Part shown: one piece after another, positions 1 to 8,498 of the stretch
How the letters are laid out: every line of letters begins with the position of its first letter
Position numbering within the stretch: the first letter of the stretch is position 1
Assembly: GCA_900469965.1 (NCBI GenBank)
Contig: UBZP01000007.1
Span: 62,001 to 126,000, forward strand
Direction: 5' to 3'
DNA length: 64,000 bases
DNA from: Hyphomicrobiales bacterium
Lineage (GTDB): Bacteria > Pseudomonadota > Alphaproteobacteria > Rhizobiales > Rhizobiaceae
Notes under the pieces: generated by a model
What the model was told of the DNA's origin: nothing
What the model saw: only the letters and a program-made list of their open reading frames with translations
Database searches by the model: none
Program-made: the position numbers and the translations under genes

Positions 1-822
1 GGGCTGCTGACGCATGCCTGTCGCCGCCGGCGATCAGCTTGGTCGGAGGAAGGGGCGGGAAGGCTGATCGCCTGGGGCGGTGTCGCCTTTCCGGTGATCG
101 TTCTCTTCGCGCTGCTTGTGTATACGGTATGGCTGATGCCTTCGATCCGGCCATGGCTCGGGCGCGCTGTCGCCGAGCCCGATCGCATCCAGGTAATCGG
201 CGAGCAGTTCTGGTGGCGCGTTCGCTACCCGGCCGAGGAGGGCCTCGCGGGATTCGAAACTGCCAACGAAATACGGCTCCCCGTCGGCGAACGTGTTGTC
301 TTCTCCCTACGTGCCGACGATGTGATCCACTCCTTCTGGATACCGTCACTGGGAGGAAAAATGGATATGATCCCGGGCCGCACAAATGTCCTTTCGCTTT
401 TGCCGACGAAGACAGGAGTGTTTAGAGCGCCCTGCGCGGAATTCTGTGGCGTCTCGCACGCCTATATGGCGTTTTCGGTCGTGGTGATGGAACGGAATGC
501 CTTTGACGATTGGAGGCGAAAGCAGGCGTCGGGAAACCGCCCTGAAGGTAGCAAGGGTGAGCGATTGTTCACCCATCACGGCTGTGTTGGCTGTCATTCG
601 GTGAGGGGCACCACGCCGATCGCCGGGCTGGGCCCCGATCTGACCCATTTTGCGGATCGTTCGACCGTTGGGGCGGGGACCCTCGCAAACACCCGCAAGA
701 ACATTGAACGATTTATCCGTGACCCGTCCGCGATCAAACCCGGCGCCAAGATGCCCGCCTTCGATATGGTGCCGCCGGGCGATATTGCAGCGATATCGGG
801 ATACCTGGCGGGTTTGCGATGA
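1..822 (+). CDS. coxB: Cytochrome c oxidase subunit II with C-terminal haem c domain (5' end outside window)
   Basis: Electron-entry subunit of a caa3-type terminal oxidase: it takes electrons from cytochrome c and passes them through CuA to subunit I. The reading frame is open from base 1, so the N-terminus lies outside the window. A hydrophobic membrane segment is encoded at about 85-145. The CuA ligand cluster C-x3-C-x3-H-x2-M (CAEFCGVSHAYM) is at about 431-468, and the aromatic patch FWW comes earlier. A CVGCH haem c motif at about 583-597 starts a fused cytochrome c domain, which is the mark of caa3 rather than aa3 enzymes. The stop overlaps the start of the subunit I gene (ATGA), so the two are translationally coupled. 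Family identity is near certain; only the missing 5' part is unknown. Confidence 0.95.
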   Translation, partial: GLLTHACRRRRSAWSEEGAGRLIAWGGVAFPVIVLFALLVYTVWLMPSIRPWLGRAVAEPDRIQVIGEQFWWRVRYPAEEGLAGFETANEIRLPVGERVVFSLRADDVIHSFWIPSLGGKMDMIPGRTNVLSLLPTKTGVFRAPCAEFCGVSHAYMAFSVVVMERNAFDDWRRKQASGNRPEGSKGERLFTHHGCVGCHSVRGTTPIAGLGPDLTHFADRSTVGAGTLANTRKNIERFIRDPSAIKPGAKMPAFDMVPPGDIAAISGYLAGLR

Positions 823-3338
823 CCGACGTCAGCATGAGGGACCTCAGTCATGAAGAGCGCGCGAAACAGGAGCGGGAACTGCGTGAAGTCTGGCAGACAC
901 CGTCTGGCTGGCGCTACTGGACCTCCGTGAACAATACCGAGATAGGCCTGTGGTACGGTGCCACGGCGTTCATCTTCATGCTGTTCGCGGGCGTCCTTGC
1001 GCTGCTTGTTCGCGTGCAGCTCGCTGTCCCGGAGAACGGATTCCTTTCGGCCGAGGTCTTCAACCAGGCCTTCACGCTGCACGGAACGGTGATGATGTTC
1101 CTGTTCGCCGTGCCCGTATTCGAAGCTGTCGCAATCTTTCTGCTGCCATCGATGCTGGGCGCGCGCGAATTGCCGTTCCCGCGCCTGGCCGCTTTCGGCT
1201 TCTGGAGCTTCGCTCTGGGTGGCGTCTTCGTCTGCGGGTCTATTTTCTTCGGGGCAGCCCCCAACACCGGCTGGTTCATGTATCCGCCGCTCGCAACCGA
1301 TAAGGCGTATTCGGGCGTCGGCGCCGATATCTGGCTTCTCGGCCTGTCCTTCATCGAAGTGGCTTCCATCGCCGCGGCAGTCGAACTGATTGCCGGCATC
1401 ATGAAGTGTCGCGCGCCGGGCATGCGCATCAACATGATGCCGCTATTTGCCTGGTACCTGCTGATCGTGGCCGGTATGATCCTGTTCGCCTTCCCGCCGC
1501 TAATCGCCGGCGATATCCTCTTCGAGATGGAGCGGATGTTCGGCTGGCCGTTCTTCGATGCCGAGCGCGGCGGCGATCCGCTGCTGTGGCAGCACCTGTT
1601 CTGGATCTTCGGGCATCCCGAGGTCTACATCGTCTTCCTGCCGGCCATCGCCATCATGGCCATGATCGTGCCCACTTTTGCTCAGCGTCCGATTATCGGA
1701 TATTCCTGGATCGTGCTCGCGGCGGTCGGCACCGGCTTTCTCAGCTTCGGCCTATGGGTGCATCACATGTTCGCCACCGGTCTGCCGCAGATTTCGCTCG
1801 CCTTCTTCTCGGCCGCCTCGGAGGCGGTCGCGATCCCGACCGGGGTACAGATTTTCGTCTTCATTGCGACGCTGCTTGCCGGACGCGTCATCTTTTCCGT
1901 GCCGATGCTATTTGGGGCCGGCGGGCTTGCAATCTTCGTAGTCGGTGGGCTCACGGGGGTGATGGTGGCGCTCGTGCCGTTCGATTGGCAGGCCCACGAC
2001 ACCTATTTCGTCGTTGCCCACCTGCATTATGTCCTGATCGGCGGCATGCTGTTTCCGGTTACCGCCGGTATCTACTATTACTATCCGCTCATAAATGCCC
2101 GCAGACTGTCCGAACGGCTCGGCAAAATCGCTTTCTGGCTGATGTTCGCGGGCTTCAACGTCGCCTTCTTCCCCATGCACCTGGCGGGCCTGCGCGGCAT
2201 GCCGCGCCGGGTGTTCACCTATCCCGCGGACGTCGGATGGGAGTGGTTCAACCTCATCTCGACGCTGGGAGCGTTCATTTTCGCCGCGGGTGTCGCCGTC
2301 GTGGTGATCGACGTCGTTCGCCCGAAGCACCGCCAGCCGCCGCTGGAGGTGAATCCCTGGCAGGCTGGTACGCTGGAATGGATCAGTGAACCGGAGGAGA
2401 CCTGGGGCGTGCGCTCGATTCCGATCATCAAGAGTCGCTACCCGATCTGGGACCAGCCGGGCCTGCTCGACGACATCAAGGCGGGTCGCTACTACCTTCC
2501 GGACGTGCAGGACGGGGCGCGCGAGACGCTGGTGACGTCCGTACTGGATGCGCGACCAGAACAGTGCCTTCGGGTCGGTGGCACCTCGATCATGACCATG
2601 GTGGCGGCGTTTTCGCTGGGCGGTGTCTTCATCGCCCTGACCTTTCACTGGTGGATGCTCACGCTGGTCTGCGCGACCCTCACGTTCGCTGCAATCACCG
2701 CCTGGCTCTGGACCGGGACGGCGCAAATCCCCCGCTCGGAAGTCCGCGACATCGGTCTGGGCAAAAGCCTGCCGCTCTACCGTTCCGGACCACAGTCCGT
2801 CGGCTGGTGGGGGATGTTCATAACCATGGCAGGTGACGGCACCGCCTATGGCAGCCTGATGTTCGGCTACTTCTTCTACTGGACGATACACGACGACTTT
2901 ACCGCCGGACATGCGGGACCGGGAATGCTGTGGCCGCTCCTGGCCGCAAGCCTGTTTCTGCTGGCCTGGCTTGCCATGTTGCTGGCGCGCCGCGTCAATG
3001 GTTCCGACAGGCGGTGGCTGATGCGTGCGATGCTCATCTTCTCGGCATTTCTGACCGCCGCCGGGTGTGGCGCCGGACTGGCCGGCCCGCATTTGAACGC
3101 GATGGATCCGACCGTGCACGTCTATCCTGCGATCGTCTGGGTCGTCGCCATCTGGACGGCCGTGCATGGTGCACTGGCCATCGTCATGCAGGCCTACTGC
3201 CTGGCCCGCAGCCTTGCCGGTCGCATGAGCGCACGACACGACATGGATCTGCAAAACGTCGTGCTCTACTGGCATTTCCTGGTCATCACGGCCGTAACGT
3301 CGTTTGGCGTGCTCGGCCTGTTTCCCGCTGTGAGGTGA
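819..3338 (+). CDS. coxA: Cytochrome c oxidase subunit I fused to subunit III
   Basis: Catalytic proton-pumping subunit of the same oxidase, 839 residues. Subunit I proteins are usually 530-570 residues, and here the C-terminal roughly 300 residues form a subunit III-like membrane domain (from about residue 650, SVGWWGMF onward). Metal and haem ligands are all present: the haem a histidine in FTLHGTVMMF, the CuB/Tyr motif GHPEVY, the CuB pair WVHHMF, and the AHLHY pair for haems a3 and a. HPEVY also supplies the D-channel glutamate. The gene overlaps coxB by 4 bases. No separate subunit III gene follows, which agrees with the fusion. It is an integral inner-membrane protein. I-III fusions are known in other bacteria, so the architecture is uncommon but not new. 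Confidence 0.95.
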   Translation: MTDVSMRDLSHEERAKQERELREVWQTPSGWRYWTSVNNTEIGLWYGATAFIFMLFAGVLALLVRVQLAVPENGFLSAEVFNQAFTLHGTVMMFLFAVPVFEAVAIFLLPSMLGARELPFPRLAAFGFWSFALGGVFVCGSIFFGAAPNTGWFMYPPLATDKAYSGVGADIWLLGLSFIEVASIAAAVELIAGIMKCRAPGMRINMMPLFAWYLLIVAGMILFAFPPLIAGDILFEMERMFGWPFFDAERGGDPLLWQHLFWIFGHPEVYIVFLPAIAIMAMIVPTFAQRPIIGYSWIVLAAVGTGFLSFGLWVHHMFATGLPQISLAFFSAASEAVAIPTGVQIFVFIATLLAGRVIFSVPMLFGAGGLAIFVVGGLTGVMVALVPFDWQAHDTYFVVAHLHYVLIGGMLFPVTAGIYYYYPLINARRLSERLGKIAFWLMFAGFNVAFFPMHLAGLRGMPRRVFTYPADVGWEWFNLISTLGAFIFAAGVAVVVIDVVRPKHRQPPLEVNPWQAGTLEWISEPEETWGVRSIPIIKSRYPIWDQPGLLDDIKAGRYYLPDVQDGARETLVTSVLDARPEQCLRVGGTSIMTMVAAFSLGGVFIALTFHWWMLTLVCATLTFAAITAWLWTGTAQIPRSEVRDIGLGKSLPLYRSGPQSVGWWGMFITMAGDGTAYGSLMFGYFFYWTIHDDFTAGHAGPGMLWPLLAASLFLLAWLAMLLARRVNGSDRRWLMRAMLIFSAFLTAAGCGAGLAGPHLNAMDPTVHVYPAIVWVVAIWTAVHGALAIVMQAYCLARSLAGRMSARHDMDLQNVVLYWHFLVITAVTSFGVLGLFPAVR

Positions 3339-3343
3339 CGAGG

Positions 3344-3724
3344 ATGCGGTTGATTCCGAAGGAAATCGAAAGCCTCTGGACACTTTTCACCGCGCCGACA
3401 ATCTGGGCGGTGCATTTCCTTGTCTGCTATGTCCTCGTGGCGGTCTATTGCGAGAAGGCCGCGGCAGCGGGCTTCACGTTCGCTCAGATGCGCCTGGTAC
3501 TCGTCCTCATCACGCTTCTGGCCCTTGCCGGTATCGCGCTTTCCGCGTGGCTCGCGTGGCGCCAATGGGGGTTTGGCAGCGGTGACCCACCACACGACGC
3601 TCCCACCCAGGAGGACCGGCTGTTGTTTCAGGGATTTGCGACCTTGCTCCTGTCCGGGCTCAGCTTCGTCTCCGTCGTGTTTGTCGCAGTCCCTCTGTTC
3701 TTCATTGAGACGTGCCAGCCATGA
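3344..3724 (+). CDS. Small membrane protein of the caa3 oxidase operon
   Basis: A 126-residue protein with three hydrophobic segments (about residues 15-35, 45-68 and 95-118) separated by a polar stretch rich in Gly, Pro and Asp. I do not recognise a named domain. The ATG is 5 bases after the coxA stop with a purine-rich site (GAGG) just ahead, and the gene overlaps the following ctaG by ATGA. This places it firmly in the oxidase operon. A small accessory subunit or assembly helper is the natural inference; nothing in the sequence shows a catalytic role. I chose the start at 3344 because the open frame upstream lies inside coxA. Confidence 0.8.
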   Translation: MRLIPKEIESLWTLFTAPTIWAVHFLVCYVLVAVYCEKAAAAGFTFAQMRLVLVLITLLALAGIALSAWLAWRQWGFGSGDPPHDAPTQEDRLLFQGFATLLLSGLSFVSVVFVAVPLFFIETCQP

Positions 3725-4359
3725 AGACCGTCGCGCTCATGGCAGGAGGCCTGTTGATCGCGCTCACGCCGGTTGCGCTATATGCCTCCTTCGACGGTAG
3801 CTCGTTTACGGTGCACATGTTGCTGCATATGGGCATCGTCGCCGTGGCGGCACCGCTGCTCGCCTACGGCATGATGGACACCCAGTTCGATTTCTCGGGA
3901 AGGGTTGTGTGGATGACGCCGGTTCTCGCCTCGGTGATCGAACTGATCGTAGTCTGGATTTGGCATGTTCCGGCATCGCGGGCACTGGCATCCGCCAGCG
4001 CCCACGTCTCGCTGCTGGAACTCTTCAGTTTCCTCGTCGCTGGATTTCTCCTCTGGCTCGTTTGTTTGAGGCGCGGCCATAATGGTGAGGGACGTTTGGC
4101 CGGGACGATCGGGCTCCTCTTCACCTCCGTGCACATGACACTGCTTGGCGTCTTGCTCGCACTGGCGCCACGACCGCTCTATGGCGGAGGCGAAGTCAGT
4201 TGCTTTGGCATTCGGCTGGACGCGGCCTCCGACCAGCAGATCGGTGGCGTTGTCATGCTTGCTGTCGGCGCCACCTCCTACCTCATGGGCGCCGTCGTTC
4301 TACTTTACAGCGTGCTTCGCGAGCAAGGCGACGTGGTGGGCGAGGAACGGGGATGGTGA
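3721..4359 (+). CDS. ctaG: CtaG/caa3-type cytochrome oxidase assembly membrane protein
   Basis: A 212-residue polytopic membrane protein of the caa3_CtaG family, needed for maturation of caa3-type oxidases (probably copper centre assembly). It has about six hydrophobic segments and the family's conserved histidines: HMLLHMGIV near residue 33, WHVP near 80 and SVHMTLLG near 135. The start at 3721 gives an ATGA overlap with the preceding gene; an alternative GTG lies 9 bases upstream. The gene overlaps the following cytochrome gene by 7 bases. This family is distinct from the mitochondrial Cox11-type protein that is also called CtaG. Confidence 0.88.
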   Translation: MKTVALMAGGLLIALTPVALYASFDGSSFTVHMLLHMGIVAVAAPLLAYGMMDTQFDFSGRVVWMTPVLASVIELIVVWIWHVPASRALASASAHVSLLELFSFLVAGFLLWLVCLRRGHNGEGRLAGTIGLLFTSVHMTLLGVLLALAPRPLYGGGEVSCFGIRLDAASDQQIGGVVMLAVGATSYLMGAVVLLYSVLREQGDVVGEERGW

Positions 4360-5432
4360 TCGGATGGAAGCAGACCACTGTCCTTGTTCTCGGAGCGGCG
4401 GTGGCCGGGCTTTTCATTGCATGGTCGGGACTGATCGGCATCAGTGCGAGCACGGGCCACTGGAAGGTTACCGACTGGTTCCTGCACTGGGCGATGCGAT
4501 CCTCTGTCCGCACCGCTGCCATCGGCACGGAGGTTCCGCCATTTCACGACGGCATGCTGCCGATGGCAGCGGGGCACTTCGAGAGGGGCTGCGCCATTTG
4601 CCATGGTTCGCCGGCAATGCCGTCCCCGGCAATCGCACGTGGGATGCTGCCAGTGCCGCCCGATCTGAAAACGGTGATTCCGGGCTGGACCGATGCCGAA
4701 CTCTTCCAGATCGTGCAGCATGGCGTGCGCTTCACCGGAATGCCGTCATGGCCCGTCACAGAGCGTGAGGATGAGGTCTGGGCCATGGTAGCGTTCCTCC
4801 GACGCTATCCTGAGCTCGATGCCCCATCCTATCGCCGCCTCGCGGGCCACGCGGCCTCTTCGGCTCATGAACCGGGACGGACGCCGGAGACCTGCAACGA
4901 CTGTCATGCACCGGACCAGCTTGATCGAGACAGTCTGATTCCACGGCTCGACGGCCAGTCACAGACCTATCTGAGGGACAGTCTCGCGGCCTATGCGGAG
5001 GGAACGCGCCGGAGTGGCATCATGGCCGTCGCCATCCAGTCGCTGACGGAGCGGGAGCGCGACGCCCTGGCCCTACATTTTGCCGAGAAATCCGCCTTCG
5101 ACCTGCAGACGGGGCCCCCTCCGGCACAGGTCGGCAGAGGCGAGCAGATCGCGCGTTTCGGCGACCCCGGGCGGCGCATTCCCGCATGCCTGTCCTGTCA
5201 TGATCGGGAAAATGCCAACCCGGCCTATCCAAGGCTCTCGGGCCAGCCTGCCACCTATCTCGCGGCACAACTGCGACTGTTTGCTAATGCGAGAAGGGGC
5301 GGTGGGCCTTATCGAGCACTGATGGAACGGGTTGCGGCCAATCTCGACGAGCAGGACATCGACGCCGTTGCAGGCTATTTCTTTGCACGAAAGCCAATCG
5401 TCGTCGAAGGTGCGTCGAGGTCCGGGAATTAA
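4353..5432 (+). CDS. Membrane-anchored tri-haem cytochrome c
   Basis: A 359-residue periplasmic c-type cytochrome with one N-terminal membrane segment (residues 8-30) that acts as uncleaved anchor or signal. Three haem attachment motifs are visible: CAICH (residues 80-84), CNDCH (181-185) and CLSCH (279-283). Each is followed by a Gly/Pro-rich stretch and a distal Met candidate (GMPSW after the first). It overlaps ctaG, so it belongs to the oxidase operon and is the likely electron donor to the CoxB haem c or CuA. The last two domains resemble the di-haem cytochrome c4 or alcohol-dehydrogenase cytochrome subunit pattern. Electron donation is inferred from position. Confidence 0.88.
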   Translation: MVIGWKQTTVLVLGAAVAGLFIAWSGLIGISASTGHWKVTDWFLHWAMRSSVRTAAIGTEVPPFHDGMLPMAAGHFERGCAICHGSPAMPSPAIARGMLPVPPDLKTVIPGWTDAELFQIVQHGVRFTGMPSWPVTEREDEVWAMVAFLRRYPELDAPSYRRLAGHAASSAHEPGRTPETCNDCHAPDQLDRDSLIPRLDGQSQTYLRDSLAAYAEGTRRSGIMAVAIQSLTERERDALALHFAEKSAFDLQTGPPPAQVGRGEQIARFGDPGRRIPACLSCHDRENANPAYPRLSGQPATYLAAQLRLFANARRGGGPYRALMERVAANLDEQDIDAVAGYFFARKPIVVEGASRSGN

Positions 5433-6364
5433 ATTCCGCGCAGCAAGGAAATTCTTCGCCAGCAGCGCGACGCGGCAATCCCGCGTCGTCCCGTAGGACG
5501 GAGCGCGCTCGGGAGAGGGCGCACGAAAAGATCAGGCGGCGAATTGCTTCATTGATCCAGGAAATCTGTGCTTGCAACTACGCGCTCGAGGGCCGGGCCG
5601 CGCGGCCACGGGCTTGGCGATACATGATCCAAGATCTCCTGCGGGGATGGCGGAATCTGTCTATCTTATGCTGCTGAAGTCGGGCGGGTAGCCGATGTGG
5701 GCAGTGGCGTCCTGCACCCGTCCATTGGCGGTCTGCCGCCCCAACGGATTGGGAGATCATCTTGGAGGCTACAGCGATCAGGCAGCGGTCCTCTTACTCG
5801 CAAGCCGCTGACTGTTTGCCGCCGCTTCCTTGTCGGAGCCAGTTTGCTGTGATGTCGGGCAATCGCCTTCATCCACAGCAGACGCCGCCGAATTACCTTC
5901 GCCGTGGCTGCTGGTGTGCCGGTTTCGCAGGCAGAGACTTCACTGCCTGGCGATTGCTCGCAGCCGGCTCAGGTGTGATGGCCGCCTCGTCCACGGCGTT
6001 CACATATCTTGGGTAGATCACCGACGGAGTTTGGGGGCCGTAAGTAGAAAAAGCCGTGGCCGGGGATGCTATTCCCCTTTCCTTCGCGAACCATACGATC
6101 GATGAGAACCTCGAATCCGAAATTGGCGAGGGAGTACAGCTATCGTTCGATTCCCGATAGCGAGGGTTCTATTTGCCAAATTTCATGCCGGCAGGGAACA
6201 AATCGGGCGACAGAGGTTTCGACAAAGCGCCTGTAGTGCGGAGTTCGCGATGGAGGCGTCAACCGGAACAACCGCTTCCGCGGCACCGTACCGTTCCCGC
6301 CGCGCGAGGCCTGACAGAAGCATCCTTGCCTGTCGTGAGATCATCGGCTGGAGGTTATCGCCAC
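5433..6364 (+). other. Gene-poor spacer after the oxidase operon
   Basis: About 930 bases with only short frames on both strands and no recognisable protein, RNA gene or mobile element. Near the start a perfect 8-bp stem (5468-5475 with 5481-5488, CGACGCGG, 5-base loop) lies 36 bases after the last oxidase gene. It may end the transcript, but no T-run follows. Confidence 0.6.
5468..5488 (+). terminator. Stem-loop after the oxidase operon
   Basis: Perfect inverted repeat CGACGCGG / CCGCGTCG around a CAATC loop, 36 bases downstream of the tri-haem cytochrome stop. It has no U-tract, so termination is only a possibility; it could also stabilise the 3' end. Confidence 0.4.
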
Positions 6365-6613
6365 ATGGAAGAACAAAGATGGAGCATGGCCGTTGTGCTG
6401 GAGACCGGCGAGAGTGGCAGGTTGCGTGCAATATGTAGCACGGCCGAAGCTCTCCGCTTTCTGACGGACGACTGGCCCGTTAACCCCGGCCCTGCAAATC
6501 GCCTGGGCCGAGCCGCCTGTCTCGCCGTGCTCAAGGAAGGTATGCCCGTTGATCATGCGAGAGAAGCGTTCGTCGCGGCTGCAATGGAAGCCGGAATTCT
6601 CGGCAAAAGCTGA
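6365..6613 (+). CDS. DUF982 family protein
   Basis: An 82-residue soluble protein matching the DUF982 pattern common in Rhizobiales: an N-terminal beta-rich part (WSMAVVLETGE), then an alpha-helical part with the typical aligned W-P (DDWPVNPGPA), an Ala-rich helix and the ending AREAFVAAAMEAGIL. The ATG at 6365 fits the start of the conserved domain; the frame is open further upstream but that part looks non-homologous. A second DUF982 gene lies at 56342-56608. The function of the family is unknown. The gene stands alone. Confidence 0.8.
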   Translation: MEEQRWSMAVVLETGESGRLRAICSTAEALRFLTDDWPVNPGPANRLGRAACLAVLKEGMPVDHAREAFVAAAMEAGILGKS

Positions 6614-6758
6614 AAAGGCGGGCGGTGTGGTCCCACGTCCAGACTGTTCTCTCCATCCCAAAGAGTTGGCACAACAGAGTGCATCCATCACCCGCGTGAC
6701 AGCCTCGTGATCGGAGTTGGGCGGCGCACCACTGGCAACGGCCATCAAGCGTGATGGC

Positions 6759-6980
6759 TTAACGCCGATTGATGGTGGGAAGATACGTCTCTAGTTCCTG
6801 CAGATCTTTATCTGATAGTGGGGAAACATGGCGCTCCCAGAATGCTTGCGCAGCTGCAGGCTCGGAGTCCCACTTGCGGGTGGAGACCTTGTTATCATCG
6901 ATGACTGCACGACGTTGCCCCCCCAGTCGAACATACTCGGCTGCGATATCTTTGAGGGAAAGTGTCTGCCTCTCGTCCAT
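6759..6980 (-). CDS. Small hypothetical protein
   Basis: A 73-residue charged protein with no signal peptide or membrane segment. A good ribosome site (GGAGG, 8 bases before the ATG) supports translation from 6980. The sequence is mostly helical by eye (SLKDIAAEYVRLGGQRRAVI, PAAAQAFWERHV). It resembles short uncharacterised rhizobial proteins, but I cannot assign a family. It points away from the following LacI gene. Confidence 0.6.
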   Translation of the reverse strand: MDERQTLSLKDIAAEYVRLGGQRRAVIDDNKVSTRKWDSEPAAAQAFWERHVSPLSDKDLQELETYLPTINRR

Positions 6981-7312
6981 GCATCAGTCCTCCAGATGCC
7001 GCATTCACCAGCGTGCGACCTTATCGCTAACGAAAAAGTGCCGAGATTGTTTCCCGCAGGAGCCGGTTGAGTGAGCCGGTTGATTGCTTCCCCGGGACAT
7101 TAAAGGGCCGAGAAAATCTTGACCGGAAACCTTGCGTGGCCCCGGCCGGAAACAGGCCGGTGATTGCTTACGTCGCAACTGTGCGCCCGCCATACGATCG
7201 ATATCCCAGCGGCCGGCGCGGGCGGATTTCGCTTGGGCTGCGCCTATGCGAGTTGGCGAACCGACGTTAAAAGGAAGGCCTGCAGATTCTGCTGGAGAAG
7301 GCACGGGGCGAA
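6981..7312 (+). other. Divergent intergenic region ahead of the LacI gene
   Basis: About 330 bases between two divergent genes. It must hold both promoters. I find no gene and no clear long palindrome in it. Confidence 0.5.
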
Positions 7313-8335
7313 ATGGGTCGGAAGCCGGCAACTTTGAAGGATGTGGCGGCGCTCGCCAATGTGTCACGTGCTACGGCTGCGCGCGCCCTTAACAACTACG
7401 GTTATGTTGGCGACGAGACAGCGCAAAAGGTTCAGGCAGCTGCGGAAAAGCTGGGCTATCGCGGCAACCGATTGGCACAGGCGTTGCGCAATGGCCAGCT
7501 GCCTATTGTCGGATGCATTCTAGGGGACATCCAGAATCCGTTCTTTGCCCGAATCGCGCACGATATTGAGGTTGTGGCGCGGCAGTCCGGGTACAATCTG
7601 GTCATCGGGAGCAGTGAAGAGGAGCTGGACCAGGAAATGTCGCTCCTGGCAAGCCTGCAGGCACTCTCCATACGAGGCTTCATCGTTGCACCCACATCGG
7701 CGGACAAAAACGTGCACCTGCAAGGACTGATTACGGACAACATCCCACTGGTGCTCATCGACCGGGTGGCCAAGGGCATAGAGTGCGACAGTGTCGTCGT
7801 CGACAACGAAGGTGGTGCGCACAAGGCAGTCCGATATCTGATTGGCATGGGGCACCGCCGCATCGGACTTCTGCAGGATGATATGCGCATCTTTACTTCG
7901 CGCGAACGCATGAGCGGATACCGGGCGGCATTGGCGGCCGGCAACATTTCCCTGGACGAGCGACTGGTTGCAGTGTCGCAATCGACGGTAGAGCACGCCG
8001 TCGACGCTACGATCCGCCTTTTCAGCCAGAAGACACCCCCGACCGCACTCTTCACGGTCGACAGCCTGATGACGCAAGGTGCTCTTCTGGCCTTTCGCTC
8101 CATGGGGATTTCCATCCCTCATCATGTGTCGTTGATCGGATTTGACGATTTTAACCTGGCGACGTTCACCGATCCGCAGATCACCGTCGTCTCCCAGCCG
8201 GTTTCGGAAATCGGACGTGCGGCGGCGCAGCTGCTGTTCGACCGTCTCTCCGGCAAGTCTCACCCGCTGCGGAAAATCCGCTTTGAAACCAAGCTGATAA
8301 TTCGTGGTTCCGTGAGCCATTGCAGCGCCGCCTGA
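7313..8335 (+). CDS. LacI-family regulator of the frl-like operon
   Basis: A 340-residue repressor-type protein with an N-terminal LacI helix-turn-helix (residues 5-50: TLKDVAALANVSRATAARAL, then hinge LGYRGNRLAQAL) and a periplasmic-binding-protein-like ligand domain (about 60-335). It lies 163 bases upstream of the frl-like operon in the same direction. A perfect 22-bp palindrome at 8405-8426 in that gap is the obvious operator. The ligand is probably a pathway intermediate or the glycated amine. The second recognition-helix position has Ala-Thr-Ala rather than the common Thr-Val-Ser, so the operator need not match well-known LacI sites. Confidence 0.9.
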   Translation: MGRKPATLKDVAALANVSRATAARALNNYGYVGDETAQKVQAAAEKLGYRGNRLAQALRNGQLPIVGCILGDIQNPFFARIAHDIEVVARQSGYNLVIGSSEEELDQEMSLLASLQALSIRGFIVAPTSADKNVHLQGLITDNIPLVLIDRVAKGIECDSVVVDNEGGAHKAVRYLIGMGHRRIGLLQDDMRIFTSRERMSGYRAALAAGNISLDERLVAVSQSTVEHAVDATIRLFSQKTPPTALFTVDSLMTQGALLAFRSMGISIPHHVSLIGFDDFNLATFTDPQITVVSQPVSEIGRAAAQLLFDRLSGKSHPLRKIRFETKLIIRGSVSHCSAA

Positions 8336-8404
8336 GGCGCAAAGCGCTCCGATTTTATTTTTGGCAGACCCACTTGCCAGTATGAAATTCTTGTGCCTTT
8401 AATG

Positions 8405-8426
8405 TGTGTGAGATCGATCTCACACA
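8405..8426. promoter_or_regulatory. Perfect 22-bp palindrome, probable operator
   Basis: Half-site TGTGTGAGATC is followed directly by its exact inverted complement, centred between 8415 and 8416 on CG. It lies 73 bases before the frlB-like ATG and 70 bases after the LacI stop. A CG-centred even palindrome is typical of LacI-family operators. It is not a canonical CRP site, because the TGTGA/TCACA arms are 8 bases apart instead of 6. Confidence 0.7.
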
Positions 8427-8498
8427 GTCTCAACGATTATTTGCGTGCCCATGTGAGCTGCTCAAAGACGCCTGGAACGCAAAACGGGAAGGTTCTAA

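Noticed and set aside
1908-3383. 491-codon frame on the - strand opposite coxA
   Set aside because: It is a shadow of the conserved CoxA-CoxC frame; composition is Gly/Arg/His-rich with no domain.
5762-6105. Short + strand frames of 84 and 91 codons
   Set aside because: Cys/Arg-rich, no ribosome site and no recognisable domain.
8405-8426. CRP-type binding site
   Set aside because: TGTGA and TCACA arms are 8 bases apart, not 6; a LacI operator fits better.
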